NCBI GenBank assembly: GCA_002402465.1
Contig: DHFW01000018.1
Span: 1-63,871 of the forward strand
Source: Bacteroidales bacterium UBA4814
GTDB lineage: Bacteria > Bacteroidota > Bacteroidia > Bacteroidales > UBA7960
Length of the DNA stretch: 63,871 nt
Direction of reading: 5' to 3'
Position 1 is the first letter of the stretch; the number at the start of each line of letters is the position of its first letter. Below the pieces are notes generated by a model. The model worked only from the letters and a program-made list of their open reading frames with translations, searched no databases and was not told the origin of the DNA. Shown piece by piece: positions 1 through 8,068 of the stretch. A program made the translations under genes and the position numbers.

Positions 1-240
1 GCGGTCTTGGCCGCGGTGCCGGGCTTTAGTTATCCTGATCGGGGTTTTCATTCTAAGCATTTCTTTTTCGCTTTCGCGGAAAACAACGATTGCAAGCGCA
101 ATATAAAAAATAAATCAATAAAACCAGCGTATAAAACCCCATTTCTGTTGCCCCTGAGCCAGAAAAATCATAATGGAACCTGCTTTTAAAATGCCTTTCA
201 GGAACCATTCATCAAGCTACCATATCTTGATTTAAGACGT

Positions 241-334
241 AGGTAAGACGTAGTTCAGTCGTAGTTCAGTCGTAGTTAAAACGTTCTAAAACGACTAAAC
301 TATGTTTTAACTAAGTGTGAACTACGTTTTACCT
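241..334. repeat. Long nested inverted repeat with internal short direct repeats
   Basis: The outer arms are 241-255 and 320-334 (14 of 15 positions complementary). The inner arms are 273-282 (TAGTTAAAAC) and 304-313 (GTTTTAACTA), perfectly complementary. Between the left arms the word GTCGTAGTT occurs repeatedly. The whole could fold into one stem of about 95 bases. No transposase is attached and no T-run follows, so it is not an ordinary terminator. It may be a small MITE-like element, a structured RNA or a protein-binding region. Confidence 0.6.
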
Positions 335-396
335 TATATCCTGAAACGGCCTTGTTGCGAAACAAATAACACCAGGCGGCCGCCTGTAAGCAGGAT

Positions 397-426
397 CAAA
401 AAAAAGGCCGCCCGATGTGGGCAGCC
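397..426 (-). terminator. Intrinsic terminator of the parA-lepB transcription unit
   Basis: On the minus strand GGCTGCCC (426-419) pairs with GGGCGGCC (413-406) across a five-base loop with one G-U pair. It is followed by a run of nine T (405-397). It lies about 130 bases past the lepB stop codon and is the first strong terminator in that direction. Confidence 0.75.
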
Positions 427-554
427 TCTTGATATGGGCAGTTAAGCTTTACTATTCTAAAAATCGAAAATCAAAAATCGTTAATCGTCAATCGTTAATC
501 ACAATTTATGACTTCCCCTCAGCCTCCTCTTTAGAGTAAGTTAGGACCAAGCCT

Positions 555-2048
555 TTATTTGATTATTCGAAACGTCTTATTAAACCTGATCTTGCTCAAA
601 AAGGTCTTTTCCTTGTCGAGCGAGAGCCACACGAACATGGCACGGCCCACGATATGGTCTTCGGGCACAAAGCCCCAGAAGCGCGAGTCGGCCGAGTTGT
701 GGCGATTGTCGCCCATCATCCAGTAGTAGTCCATTTCGAAAGTATAGGAGGTGGCAGGGGTGCCGTCGATAAATATTTGTCCATCACGTATTTCGAGGTC
801 TTTTCCTTCGAACACATCGATTATGCGCTCGTAAAGGGGAATGTTTTGGGCATTAATTTCAATGGTGGCGCCTTTTTTCGGTATGTAGAGCGGCCCGAAG
901 TTATCTTCGTTCCATGCAAAGGCAGGGTTGTGGGGGAAAATATAAGGTTCGTGCCTTCCGGCGGGGCGTTTGAGTTGTTCCACGGCCACTACGTTCGGCA
1001 GGCTTTCAATCTGCAGAGCGGAGGCGTCGTTCATTTCGAGGATGTAAACCCCATTGGCCACTATGCCCCAGTTGCTCACGTTGTGGCGTTCGAAAACGCG
1101 GGGGTTTAGCTGGGTGCCATCGGTCATAACCTGGTAGTTGTGCTGCACTCCTTCGGGGTCGGGCAGCAAGGTGCCGTTGATTATGATTTTGCCATCAATA
1201 ATCTGCAGGGTGTCGCCGGGGATGCCCACGCAGCGTTTAATGTAGTTTTCGCGCTTATCCACAGGGCGAGCCACCACATCGTAGTTGCGCCACACCTGCT
1301 CGCGCCCCATGTTGCGCACCAGGGAATAATAGCTTTCGTTTTGGCGCTGCAGGGCCACCGTGTCGCCATCGGGGTAGTTGAAAACCACCACATGGTTGTT
1401 TTCGATGGTGCGCAGCCCCGGAAAGCGGTAATAATCGAGCTTGATCCACTCCAGGTACGACTTGGTGTATTGGGTGAGCGGAAGGGTATGGTGGGCAAAA
1501 GGAAAGGCTATGGGGGTATTGGGAATCCTGGGCCCGTAGGCTACCTTGCTTACAAACAGGTAGTCGCCCACCAGCAGGGATTTTTCCATCGAGGGAGTGG
1601 GTATGGTATAAGCTTCGAGCATAAAGGTGCGAATGAGGGTGGCGGCCACCACGGCAAAAATAATGGCATCGGCCCACTCGCGCCAGCCCGACTTCTTTAT
1701 CTCGGGCAGTTTGGAGGGGTGCACGTACTTTTCGCGGGGCGCAAAGCCCAGATAGGGGAGGTAGGCAAACGGGAAAAGTACACCCAGGGCTTGCTGTCCC
1801 AATCCGTGTTTGTTGAAGCATTTGAGGGTTTCGACCACCATGAGCAGCAGGGTAAACACGTTGATAAAGGGAATCAGCACAAAAATGAACCACCACATGG
1901 GCTTGTCGATAATCTTGAGCCAGTGATAAATATTAAGAAACGGCACAATGGCGTACCAGCCGGGCAGCCCTGCTTTTTCAAATATTTTCCAAAGCCCGGC
2001 CAGCGAGGCCAGGAAAAAAAGGATGGTAAGGATCATGTAGATGCTCAT
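555..2048 (-). CDS. lepB: Signal peptidase I
   Basis: Membrane-bound serine protease (497 aa) that removes signal peptides from exported proteins. Residues 1 to about 105 hold several hydrophobic helices around YAIVPFLNIYHW, then the S26 domain follows. The catalytic serine is in the motif TPSMEKSLLVGDY, the lysine region is ENYIKRCVGIPGD, and the closing signature GDNRHNSADSRFWGFVP lies near the C terminus. The protein is much longer than the Escherichia coli enzyme because of a large insert between the catalytic boxes; long LepB forms of this kind are common in Bacteroidota. It is the last gene of the minus-strand parA-parB-DUF5683-dapB-lepB run, starting 11 bases after dapB ends. A terminator follows at 397-426. 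Confidence 0.95.
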   Translation of the reverse strand: MSIYMILTILFFLASLAGLWKIFEKAGLPGWYAIVPFLNIYHWLKIIDKPMWWFIFVLIPFINVFTLLLMVVETLKCFNKHGLGQQALGVLFPFAYLPYLGFAPREKYVHPSKLPEIKKSGWREWADAIIFAVVAATLIRTFMLEAYTIPTPSMEKSLLVGDYLFVSKVAYGPRIPNTPIAFPFAHHTLPLTQYTKSYLEWIKLDYYRFPGLRTIENNHVVVFNYPDGDTVALQRQNESYYSLVRNMGREQVWRNYDVVARPVDKRENYIKRCVGIPGDTLQIIDGKIIINGTLLPDPEGVQHNYQVMTDGTQLNPRVFERHNVSNWGIVANGVYILEMNDASALQIESLPNVVAVEQLKRPAGRHEPYIFPHNPAFAWNEDNFGPLYIPKKGATIEINAQNIPLYERIIDVFEGKDLEIRDGQIFIDGTPATSYTFEMDYYWMMGDNRHNSADSRFWGFVPEDHIVGRAMFVWLSLDKEKTFLSKIRFNKTFRIIK

Positions 2049-2059
2049 GATGCTGTTGG

Positions 2060-2782
2060 TTAAAGGTTAAGTAAGTCTTTCATGGTAAATATGCCTTTTT
2101 TTTGCCACACCCATTGGGCGGCAAGCAGGGCACCCTGCGCAAATCCGTTGCGATTGTGCGCGGTATGCTTTATTTGTATGCTGTCTGAGGGGCCATCCCA
2201 TGTAACGACATGGGTGCCTGGCACCTGGTCGATGCGCAGCGACTCAATGGGTATTTCGCCCGGCCCGGGCTGTTGGTTTTTCAGTTTCCATGCATTGAAG
2301 CGTTCGTCCTGGTCGATGATTTCGTTGGCCAGCACAATGGCGGTGCCGCTGGGAGCGTCGATCTTTTGAGTGTGATGGGTTTCGGATATCCCGGGTTGGT
2401 ATTCTTTGAAGGGAGCCAACAGCGCAGTAAGCCGGCGGTTAATTTCGAAAAAGATGTTGACTCCCAGGCTGAAGTTGGAGGCATACAGCAGGGTTTGATT
2501 TTTGGCCAGGCAGATCATGCTGACCTCTGGCAGGCGGTTGTGCCATCCGGTTGTGCCGCTTACCACAGGTATGCTTGCATCGAAGCAGCGGAAAATATTA
2601 TTTACTGCCGTGTCGGGGGTGGTAAACTCGATGGCCACCTGGGCTTCGCCCGGAAACTGGTTCCAGTCGTCTTCATTGTCCAAAATGCAGGCTATTTCAT
2701 GTCCTGCGGCCAGGGCGTGTTTTTCTATTTCATGCCCCATTTTGCCGTAGCCGATTATCGCTATTTTCAGTGGTTCTTTCAT
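2060..2782 (-). CDS. dapB: 4-hydroxy-tetrahydrodipicolinate reductase
   Basis: Cytoplasmic enzyme of the diaminopimelate/lysine pathway; it reduces hydroxy-tetrahydrodipicolinate with NAD(P)H. The 240-aa protein begins with the Rossmann motif IAIIGYGKMGHEIE. It carries the substrate-binding and catalytic signature ETHHTQKIDAPSGTA at about residues 137-151. Its start codon overlaps the stop of the upstream DUF5683 gene (ATGA), so the two are probably translationally coupled. dapD of the same pathway lies far away at 45636-46460 on the other strand, so the pathway is not one operon here. Confidence 0.95.
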   Translation of the reverse strand: MKEPLKIAIIGYGKMGHEIEKHALAAGHEIACILDNEDDWNQFPGEAQVAIEFTTPDTAVNNIFRCFDASIPVVSGTTGWHNRLPEVSMICLAKNQTLLYASNFSLGVNIFFEINRRLTALLAPFKEYQPGISETHHTQKIDAPSGTAIVLANEIIDQDERFNAWKLKNQQPGPGEIPIESLRIDQVPGTHVVTWDGPSDSIQIKHTAHNRNGFAQGALLAAQWVWQKKGIFTMKDLLNL

Positions 2783-3450
2783 AATTTAAACCTGAAAGTA
2801 AGTTTAAGTCCGGGTGTATGGCTTGCAGGACCTGCCAAAAATGGCAGGGGTGCCAGCTGCGGCTCCAAACGCATGCTCAGGTCTTCGCTCACGTCGAAAT
2901 CCATCAGGTGGGCCTGCACGTTGGCATCAAGAATATTGAGCAGGTACAAGGCCACACCCAGAATATAACTGAGTTCGAGGTTGCGCCGGTAATAGTCCAT
3001 AGCCCTTTTCAGGGCGGCATCACTATAGAGCGGATACTCGTCGATCGTGTTTGGGTTGCCATCAACTTTGGCCAGGTATGCTTTTCTGAACACCTGGTAT
3101 TCGTTGTTGTTGAAGTTTACGGCATAGGCCACTGCACCGAATCCAGCGTATATGATGGGTATTTTCCAGTATGCGCCGTTATAAGCTTGCCCCAGTCCGG
3201 GGAGGGTGGCCGAGAGGATGGCGGCCCGGCCGGGCAATGGTAAAGGTTTGGCCGTATCCAGGGCGTCAGCATCAATGTTTTGCACTGCATCAAACGCATT
3301 GTTTGCAGGTGTTTGCTGGCTTTTCCCCGAAAGGGGTAACAAAAAAAACAGGCATACGACAATGCATACATTCAGCACACAGAGGGAGCCGGCTGTTTTG
3401 CCCGGGGTATGATGAGCAGGCGCTGGCTGATATGCTGTGAAGGCCGTCAA
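2779..3450 (-). CDS. DUF5683 membrane-associated protein
   Basis: A 223-aa protein of unknown function. The N-terminal third has a hydrophobic stretch (VCIVVCLFFLLPLSGKS, about residues 30-46) that can act as a signal peptide or anchor. A conserved-looking segment GRAAILSATLPGLGQAYNG follows, then two more hydrophobic helices. This GLGQAYNG signature and the position between parB and dapB match the DUF5683 proteins found at this place in many Bacteroidota. The start is uncertain because the first 25 residues are proline- and histidine-rich. The 3' end overlaps dapB by four bases. Confidence 0.8.
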   Translation of the reverse strand: MTAFTAYQPAPAHHTPGKTAGSLCVLNVCIVVCLFFLLPLSGKSQQTPANNAFDAVQNIDADALDTAKPLPLPGRAAILSATLPGLGQAYNGAYWKIPIIYAGFGAVAYAVNFNNNEYQVFRKAYLAKVDGNPNTIDEYPLYSDAALKRAMDYYRRNLELSYILGVALYLLNILDANVQAHLMDFDVSEDLSMRLEPQLAPLPFLAGPASHTPGLKLTFRFKL

Positions 3451-3461
3451 CTGGAGGCGTA

Positions 3462-4370
3462 TTATTTGTGAATAAGATTCAGTATGCGTTCGAGGTCTTC
3501 TTCGGAGGAGAAGTTGATAACGATGGCACCCTTGCCGCCGCTTTTGCTTTTGAGCTGCACCTTGGAGCCGTAAAGTTCAGTGAGTTGCATTTGCAGCTCA
3601 AGGTATTTCTCTTTCAGGACGGGGCTGTTTTGTTTTTTGGGTGTGGGTTCTGGTTTCCGGGCATCGGCTTTGGCAAGATTCTTCACAATTTCTTCCACAT
3701 CGCGCACCGAAAGGCCCTGGGCAATAATATCCTGGTAAATTTCGAGCTGGGTCTGTACATCGTCAACCGACACCAGTGCGCGGGCATGGCCCATGCTAAT
3801 GAGGTCCTGGCGCAGACCGATCTGTATCTCGCCGGGCAGGTTGAGCAGGCGCAGGTAGTTGGCAATGGAGCTGCGGCTTTTTCCCAGTCGCTCGCTGAGC
3901 ATCTCCTGCGTAAGCTGGTAGTTGTCGATAAGCTGCTTATAGGCCAGGGAAATCTCGATAGGGTTGAGGTTTTCGCGTTGAATATTTTCTACGATGGCCA
4001 TTTCGAGCATGCCGTGGTCGGTAGCCGAAATGATATAGGCGGGTATTTCGGTGAGGCCGGCCATACGCGAAGCTTTGCAGCGGCGCTCGCCCGAAATGAG
4101 CTGAAACTTGCCGTCATCGCCCTTGCGCACGGTAACGGGCTGTATCACGCCCTGTTCTTTGATGGAGGCGGCCAGGTCCTGCAGGGCTTCCTCGTCGAAA
4201 TCGGTGCGGGGCTGGTAGGGGTTGCTTTCGATATTGGCCAGCAAAACCCGGCCTACGGTGCCCACGGCGTGCAGGTCTTTTTCAATGTCGTAAACAGGCT
4301 GGGGCTCCACACCCGAGTTGTCGAGCAATGCGCTTAATCCTTTTCCTAATGCTCTCTTTTTGGCATTCAT
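3462..4370 (-). CDS. parB: ParB/Spo0J chromosome partitioning protein
   Basis: DNA-binding CTP-dependent clamp of the ParABS segregation system (302 aa). The start is set at 4370, where ATG overlaps the parA stop codon (TAATG) and the protein begins MNAKKRALGKGLSALLD, the typical ParB N terminus. A frame running further upstream only reads through parA. The ParB/Srx domain contains the CTP-binding motif SGERRCKASRMAGL. A helix-turn-helix around MLSERLGKSRSSIANYLRLL follows, and a C-terminal dimerisation domain ends the protein. A possible target site lies upstream of parA (5202-5239). Confidence 0.95.
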   Translation of the reverse strand: MNAKKRALGKGLSALLDNSGVEPQPVYDIEKDLHAVGTVGRVLLANIESNPYQPRTDFDEEALQDLAASIKEQGVIQPVTVRKGDDGKFQLISGERRCKASRMAGLTEIPAYIISATDHGMLEMAIVENIQRENLNPIEISLAYKQLIDNYQLTQEMLSERLGKSRSSIANYLRLLNLPGEIQIGLRQDLISMGHARALVSVDDVQTQLEIYQDIIAQGLSVRDVEEIVKNLAKADARKPEPTPKKQNSPVLKEKYLELQMQLTELYGSKVQLKSKSGGKGAIVINFSSEEDLERILNLIHK

Positions 4371-5176
4371 TATTCTACTTCTATATTTTTCTCTGATTGG
4401 GAAATCTTGGTCAGTTCGTTTTTCTGCAGTATTTCGCGGCCCAGGTTCAGGTAGTTGATGGCGCCACGGCTTTGCACATCGTGCATGATGATGGTTTCGC
4501 CAAAGCTGGGTGCCTCGCCCAGCTTGGTGTTGCGCTGAATGATGGTGTCGAACACCAGGTCCTGAAAGTGGGTGCGCACCTCTTCCACCACCTGGTTCGA
4601 AAGGCGCAAGCGATTGTCGTACATGGTAAGCAGTATGCCTTCTATCTCGAGTTTGGGGTTTAGGCGCGACTGCACGATTTTTATGGTATTGAGCAGTTTG
4701 CCCAGACCTTCGAGCGCAAAATACTCGCACTGCACGGGGATAATCACCGAGTCGGCTGCCGTTAGGGCGTTTACGGTAATAAGGCCCAGCGAAGGAGAGC
4801 AGTCGATGATTACAAACTCATAATCGTCCTTTACCCGGTCAATCACCTTGCGCATCATCATTTCGCGGTTGGGCAGGTTGATCATTTCGATCTCGGCCCC
4901 CACCAGGTCGATGTGAGCGGGAATCAGGTCGAGATTGGGGGTGGAGGTGTTGAGCAAAATGTTGCGGGGCTCCACGTCGTCGATAATGCACTCGTAAATG
5001 CTGGTTTTGATTACTTTGGGGTCGAAGCCCACCCCTGAAGTGGCATTGGCCTGGGGGTCGGCGTCGATAAGCAGGGTTTTGTGCTCGAGCACGGCAAGGC
5101 TGGCTGCCAGGTTAATGGCAGTGGTGGTTTTTCCTACCCCACCTTTTTGGTTGGCAATGGCAATAACTTTACTCAT
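4370..5176 (-). CDS. parA: ParA/Soj chromosome partitioning ATPase
   Basis: Deviant Walker-A ATPase (268 aa) that works with ParB to separate replicated origins. The sequence begins MSKVIAIANQKGGVGKTTTA, the diagnostic ParA P-loop. Later it has the Walker-B-like segment FVIIDCSPSLGL and the region VIIPVQCEYFALEGL. It is the first gene of a minus-strand run with parB, DUF5683, dapB and lepB, and overlaps parB by one base. A perfect inverted repeat built of parS-like half sites lies 26 bases upstream of the start codon. That could serve for autoregulation or as an atypical centromere site. Confidence 0.96.
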   Translation of the reverse strand: MSKVIAIANQKGGVGKTTTAINLAASLAVLEHKTLLIDADPQANATSGVGFDPKVIKTSIYECIIDDVEPRNILLNTSTPNLDLIPAHIDLVGAEIEMINLPNREMMMRKVIDRVKDDYEFVIIDCSPSLGLITVNALTAADSVIIPVQCEYFALEGLGKLLNTIKIVQSRLNPKLEIEGILLTMYDNRLRLSNQVVEEVRTHFQDLVFDTIIQRNTKLGEAPSFGETIIMHDVQSRGAINYLNLGREILQKNELTKISQSEKNIEVE

Positions 5177-5201
5177 ATATCTTAGATATTATTAAAAAAT
5201 G

Positions 5202-5239
5202 ATGGTTTCACTCAAGTTTATTTGATCAAGTGAAACCAT
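5202..5239. promoter_or_regulatory. Inverted repeat with parS-like half sites upstream of parA
   Basis: ATGGTTTCACT (5202-5212) and AGTGAAACCAT (5229-5239) are perfectly complementary arms separated by 16 bases. Each arm contains GTTTCAC or GTGAAAC, the half sites of the widely conserved parS palindrome (TGTTTCACGTGAAACA). Here they are pulled apart instead of abutting. The repeat lies in the presumed parA leader. Whether ParB binds it is inference. Confidence 0.55.
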
Positions 5240-5377
5240 GCAGGGAGGCCTTGTGTTATGAGTCAAACGCTGATAATTTTTTATTGGTTCCTTGTTGCTG
5301 ACAGTCTTTGCTTGCAGACGGAAAGGCAAAACAGGCAGGGCAATACCTTAACGCCCGGAGCCATTTCCACTCCAGTG

Positions 5378-5385
5378 CAAATTTA
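5378..5385 (-). promoter_or_regulatory. Possible -7 element of the parA promoter
   Basis: Minus-strand TAAATTTG fits the Bacteroidota consensus TAnnTTTG. It would give a leader of about 190 bases before parA containing the inverted repeat at 5202-5239. No clear -33 TTTG is visible, so this is tentative. Confidence 0.35.
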
Positions 5386-5479
5386 CAACTTTAGCATGCT
5401 TACCGGTTTTTTTTTTGTTAAAAATTATAAACACTGCCAAGGTGCCGCAAAAGAGCGGTTTGCCAAAATGGCAGCCTGC

Positions 5480-5851
5480 TTAGTCATTCTGAGGGTCGCC
5501 ACTCTCCTCAGCATCCTCGTCCAGTACCTCAAAAAAAGAATCCTCGGGTTTGTTTGGCTGGAATTGGCGCTGCATTTGGGGTACTTCGGGCTGGGCTTCC
5601 ACAATGGCACTGAAGGCTTCCTGCAGGGCTTCCTGAAATTTGTCAAAATCTTCCCTGTAAAGGAAAATCTTGTGTTTTTCAAAGATGAATTTGCCCGTTT
5701 GCTGGTTGAAGCGCTTTTTGCTTTCGGTTATGGTAAGATAAAATTCTTCGTTGCGCGTGGCTTTTACATCAAAGAAATAAGTTCTTTTTCCCGCCCTTAC
5801 TGCTTTGGAATAAATGTCCTCTCTGGTATTCTGGCTGCCAAAATTTTCCAT
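5480..5851 (-). CDS. PUR-domain (DUF3276) nucleic-acid-binding protein
   Basis: A 123-aa protein of the DUF3276 family, a Bacteroidota and spirochaete group related to eukaryotic Pur-alpha and thought to bind single-stranded DNA or RNA. The recognisable core is GKRTYFFDVKATRNEEFYLT, then TESKKRFNQQTGKFIFEKHK and IFLYREDFDKFQEALQEAF. The tail is acidic and low in complexity (DEDAEESGD). It is monocistronic on the minus strand, with its own candidate promoter at 5907-5914. The start follows GGAAGAAAA, weakly purine-rich. Confidence 0.85.
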   Translation of the reverse strand: MENFGSQNTREDIYSKAVRAGKRTYFFDVKATRNEEFYLTITESKKRFNQQTGKFIFEKHKIFLYREDFDKFQEALQEAFSAIVEAQPEVPQMQRQFQPNKPEDSFFEVLDEDAEESGDPQND

Positions 5852-5906
5852 TTTTCTTCCTTTCGTTTAAAGAACCTGCATTCGTTTTTTAAGCCTATAT
5901 CCACTG

Positions 5907-5914
5907 CAAAAATA
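5907..5914 (-). promoter_or_regulatory. -7 element for the PUR-domain gene
   Basis: Minus-strand TATTTTTG matches TAnnTTTG, about 55 bases upstream of the start codon. The interval 5852-6161 otherwise contains only the two divergent promoters; no gene was seen in it. Confidence 0.5.
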
Positions 5915-6078
5915 ATGCCCTGCAATAGACCCGGCTTACATTATTTTTAAATGCAAAACACCATATGTATTAACGCTTTTGCTTAAAAACAGTTCATTTA
6001 ACAAACGGCAATCTGTCTGAAAAAATTGTTTACTCTTTCCTGGGAAATATTTTTGGCCCATGGCAAGCAAAATTCCAT

Positions 6079-6086
6079 TACTTTTG
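6079..6086 (+). promoter_or_regulatory. Promoter of the nusB operon
   Basis: TACTTTTG (6079-6086) matches the -7 consensus TAnnTTTG. TTTG at 6052-6055 is a plausible -33 box 23 bases upstream. This supports translation of nusB from the ATG at 6162 rather than from the in-frame ATG at 6060, which lies upstream of the expected transcription start. Confidence 0.6.
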
Positions 6087-6161
6087 CAAAGTTTTCGGGC
6101 TGCCAGGCAGGCTGATTGTGCATTAACCACTGCTGTTCCTTGTAAATTTGAATCAGATCCT

Positions 6162-7106
6162 ATGTTAAACAGAAGGCATTTGCGCGTTAAAGTGCTTCAG
6201 AGCCTTTATGCCTTTTTTCAGTCGGGCAACAACGACCTGGGCGCCGGCGAAAAAGAGCTTCTTTTTGGAATCGAAAAGATATACGACCTTTATCTTTACC
6301 AGTTTTTGTTGCTTGGCGAGCTTTACCGCCAGGAAGAACGCATACTGGAAGACAATCGCAACAAGCATCTTCCCAGTCAGGAAGACATCCATCCCAACAC
6401 CCGCTTTATCAACAATCCGGTGCTGAAAACCATTGCCGGTCATGCTGCCATTGAAGAGCACTGCAAGCGCCGCAAAATAAGCTGGGACAGCAACCAGGAT
6501 CTGGTGCGCAAGCTGTTGGCCCACGTAAAGCAGCAAAACTATTACAAGGTGTACATGGCCAAGGAAGAAGCAACTTTTGCCGACCACCGCGAGTTTGTGA
6601 CCCGGATGGTGAAAAAGGATGTGGTGAATTTTGAACTGTTGCACTTTTTCTACGAAGAAAACAGCATATACTGGATCGATGACTGGGAACTGGTGAACAT
6701 GATGCTGGTAAAAACCATTAAGGCCATCGACCCGGAGCAGGGCAAAGGCCTGTTGCTGATGGACCTTTTTAAAGAGGAGGAAGACAGGCAGTTTGCCCGC
6801 GAGCTTTTTAAGCGCACCATTCTCAACCACCGGGAAATGGATGCCATTATTTCGGCCAAAACCCAGAACTGGGAATTGGAGCGCATTGCCCTGATGGATA
6901 TAATCATCATGAAAATGGCCCTTACCGAAATACTCAAGTTCAGTGAAATACCGGTTAAGGTGAGCCTGAACGAATATATTGAGCTATCCAAAATGTACAG
7001 CACTCCCAAAAGCAAAGTCTTTATAAACGGGGTGCTCGATAAACTGGTGGAAGAGTTTGTGAGTGAGAACAAAATCAACAAGCACGTTAAAGGGCTTTCT
7101 GGCTGA
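6162..7106 (+). CDS. nusB: Transcription antitermination factor NusB
   Basis: RNA-binding factor (314 aa) of the rRNA antitermination complex. The protein starts MLNRRHLRVKVLQSLYAF, the usual NusB opening. The C-terminal half contains the conserved segment ELERIALMDIIIMKMALTEI followed by IPVKVSLNEYIELSKMYSTPKSKVFINGVLD. At about 310 residues it has the long N-terminal region typical of Bacteroidota NusB, roughly twice the E. coli length. It heads the plus-strand group nusB-DUF1573-yajC-ybbR-coaE. Confidence 0.93.
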   Translation: MLNRRHLRVKVLQSLYAFFQSGNNDLGAGEKELLFGIEKIYDLYLYQFLLLGELYRQEERILEDNRNKHLPSQEDIHPNTRFINNPVLKTIAGHAAIEEHCKRRKISWDSNQDLVRKLLAHVKQQNYYKVYMAKEEATFADHREFVTRMVKKDVVNFELLHFFYEENSIYWIDDWELVNMMLVKTIKAIDPEQGKGLLLMDLFKEEEDRQFARELFKRTILNHREMDAIISAKTQNWELERIALMDIIIMKMALTEILKFSEIPVKVSLNEYIELSKMYSTPKSKVFINGVLDKLVEEFVSENKINKHVKGLSG

Positions 7107-7124
7107 AGGGAAGACCCTTTTTAA

Positions 7125-7132
7125 TACCTTTG
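7125..7132 (+). promoter_or_regulatory. -7 element before the DUF1573 lipoprotein gene
   Basis: TACCTTTG fits TAnnTTTG and sits 29 bases before the start codon at 7162, so the genes after nusB may also have their own promoter. Confidence 0.5.
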
Positions 7133-7161
7133 TTTAGAAAAAGTTACAAATAAGAAGAAAA

Positions 7162-7623
7162 ATGAATTTTTTGCAAGGCAAGCGTTTCCTTCATGTCTCC
7201 CTGCTTTTGGTTCTTGTATCGGGCCTTTTTTTAGGCTGCAACAGTGAGGGCCGGAAATCTTCAACTGCACAGGATGCAGCTGAGTCTGCTGCCGGAAATC
7301 CGCACAAAGCTCCAGAAGCAACTTTCGATAAACTGACCCATGACTTTGGCCCCATTTTCAGCGGCGAAAAGGTGGCCTACAATTTCCGCTTCACCAATAC
7401 GGGCGATGCGCCCCTGATCATTATCAATGCGCGCAGTGGCTGCGGCTGCACCGTGGGCGATTACCCGAAAGAGCCCATCCCGCCCGGCGGCGAAGCCAAA
7501 ATTACAGTACAGTTTAACAGTGCCGGCCGCCGCGGCTTCCAGTCAGAGTCGGTGCGCGTTATTACCAATGCCGCTCCCCAGGAGTATTTGCTGCGTATTA
7601 CGGCCGAAGTTATCCAGAACTAA
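7162..7623 (+). CDS. DUF1573 lipoprotein
   Basis: A 153-aa exported protein with a lipoprotein signal peptide (lipobox SGLFLGC at about residues 20-26). A single DUF1573 domain of immunoglobulin/ASPM-like fold follows. Its core is TFDKLTHDFGPIFSGEKVAY, then FRFTNTGDAPLIIINARSGCGCT and PGGEAKITVQFNSAGRRG. The family is very common next to yajC in Bacteroidota, but its role is not established; a periplasmic structural or sensing role is likely. Confidence 0.88.
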   Translation: MNFLQGKRFLHVSLLLVLVSGLFLGCNSEGRKSSTAQDAAESAAGNPHKAPEATFDKLTHDFGPIFSGEKVAYNFRFTNTGDAPLIIINARSGCGCTVGDYPKEPIPPGGEAKITVQFNSAGRRGFQSESVRVITNAAPQEYLLRITAEVIQN

Positions 7624-7654
7624 TATCCATTTTTAACCCTAAAATAAATTGAAC

Positions 7655-7987
7655 ATGAATTTTCTGAACACAATTATTCTTATGGCACCTCCTGCCGAAG
7701 GCGGTGGCGGCGGCATCGTTGCATTTCTTCCGCTCATTCTTATCATCCTGGTTTTCTACCTGTTCTTTATCCGGCCGCAAATGAAAAAGCAAAAGGAGCT
7801 GGGTAAGTTTCGCGAGAACCTCAAAAAGGGCGACAAAATTATTACCGTTGGCGGCATTCACGGAAAGATTGTTGAAGTAACCGATAAAACTTTCACCATT
7901 GAGGTGGAGGGCCAGAACCGGCTGAAAATTGAAAAAACCGCCGTGGCCCAAAATGCGGTATCTGAGAATCTTTCAGAGACACGATAA
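7655..7987 (+). CDS. yajC: Preprotein translocase subunit YajC
   Basis: Small inner-membrane protein (110 aa) that associates with SecDF-YidC. One transmembrane helix (IVAFLPLILIILVFYLFFI) is followed at once by RPQMKKQKELGKF and GDKIITVGGIHGKIVEV, the diagnostic YajC pattern. The ATG at 7655 is chosen over the in-frame TTG two codons earlier. A terminator-like hairpin follows immediately. Confidence 0.95.
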   Translation: MNFLNTIILMAPPAEGGGGGIVAFLPLILIILVFYLFFIRPQMKKQKELGKFRENLKKGDKIITVGGIHGKIVEVTDKTFTIEVEGQNRLKIEKTAVAQNAVSENLSETR

Positions 7988-8001
7988 TTTTTTTTAGTTC
8001 A

Positions 8002-8068
8002 GGGTTGTAAAAGCATGGTCTTGCTGCCATAACTGGGGCAGGTACCAGCCCTTTTACAACCCTTTTTT
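8002..8068 (+). terminator. Long terminator-like hairpin between yajC and ybbR
   Basis: GGGTTGTAAAAG (8002-8013) pairs perfectly with CTTTTACAACCC (8051-8062), followed by six T. The 37-base loop contains further complementary words. The T-run ends two bases before the AGGAGG ribosome-binding site of ybbR, so the structure may be both the yajC terminator and an attenuator of ybbR-coaE. Confidence 0.7.

Larger units (their letters stand above)
1..554. other. Intergenic/edge region without a confident gene
   Basis: No reading frame here looks like a conserved protein. A minus-strand frame beginning near base 62 could be the start of a gene running off the left edge, but too little is visible to name it. 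The stretch holds an imperfect long inverted repeat (241-334), a minus-strand terminator hairpin (397-426) and an A+T-rich simple repeat near 460-500 in which ATCG and TTAATC words recur. All three are listed or discussed separately. Confidence 0.5.

Noticed and set aside
70..85. Similar short word CGCTTTCGCGGAAAAC here and CGCTTCCGCGGAAAAC near 41140
   Set aside because: Only about 16 bases, one inside a coding gene; probably chance or common codon use rather than a repeat element.
7..189. Open frame of 60 codons at the left edge
   Set aside because: No recognisable motif, no promoter-like element, and the composition looks like noncoding DNA; the opposite strand is no better.
1140..2063. 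Long plus-strand open frame opposite lepB
   Set aside because: It lies entirely antisense to a well-supported signal peptidase gene and its residues follow the codon pattern of the other strand.
4371..4730. N-terminal extension of ParB into parA
   Set aside because: The extension is an out-of-frame reading of parA; the true start is the ATG overlapping the parA stop.
5202..5239. Intrinsic terminator
   Set aside because: Loop of 16 bases, low G+C stem and no T-run on either strand; the parS-like half sites are a better explanation.
5258..5950. Plus-strand open frame of 230 codons
   Set aside because: It runs antisense through the PUR-domain gene and its promoter; no homology signals.
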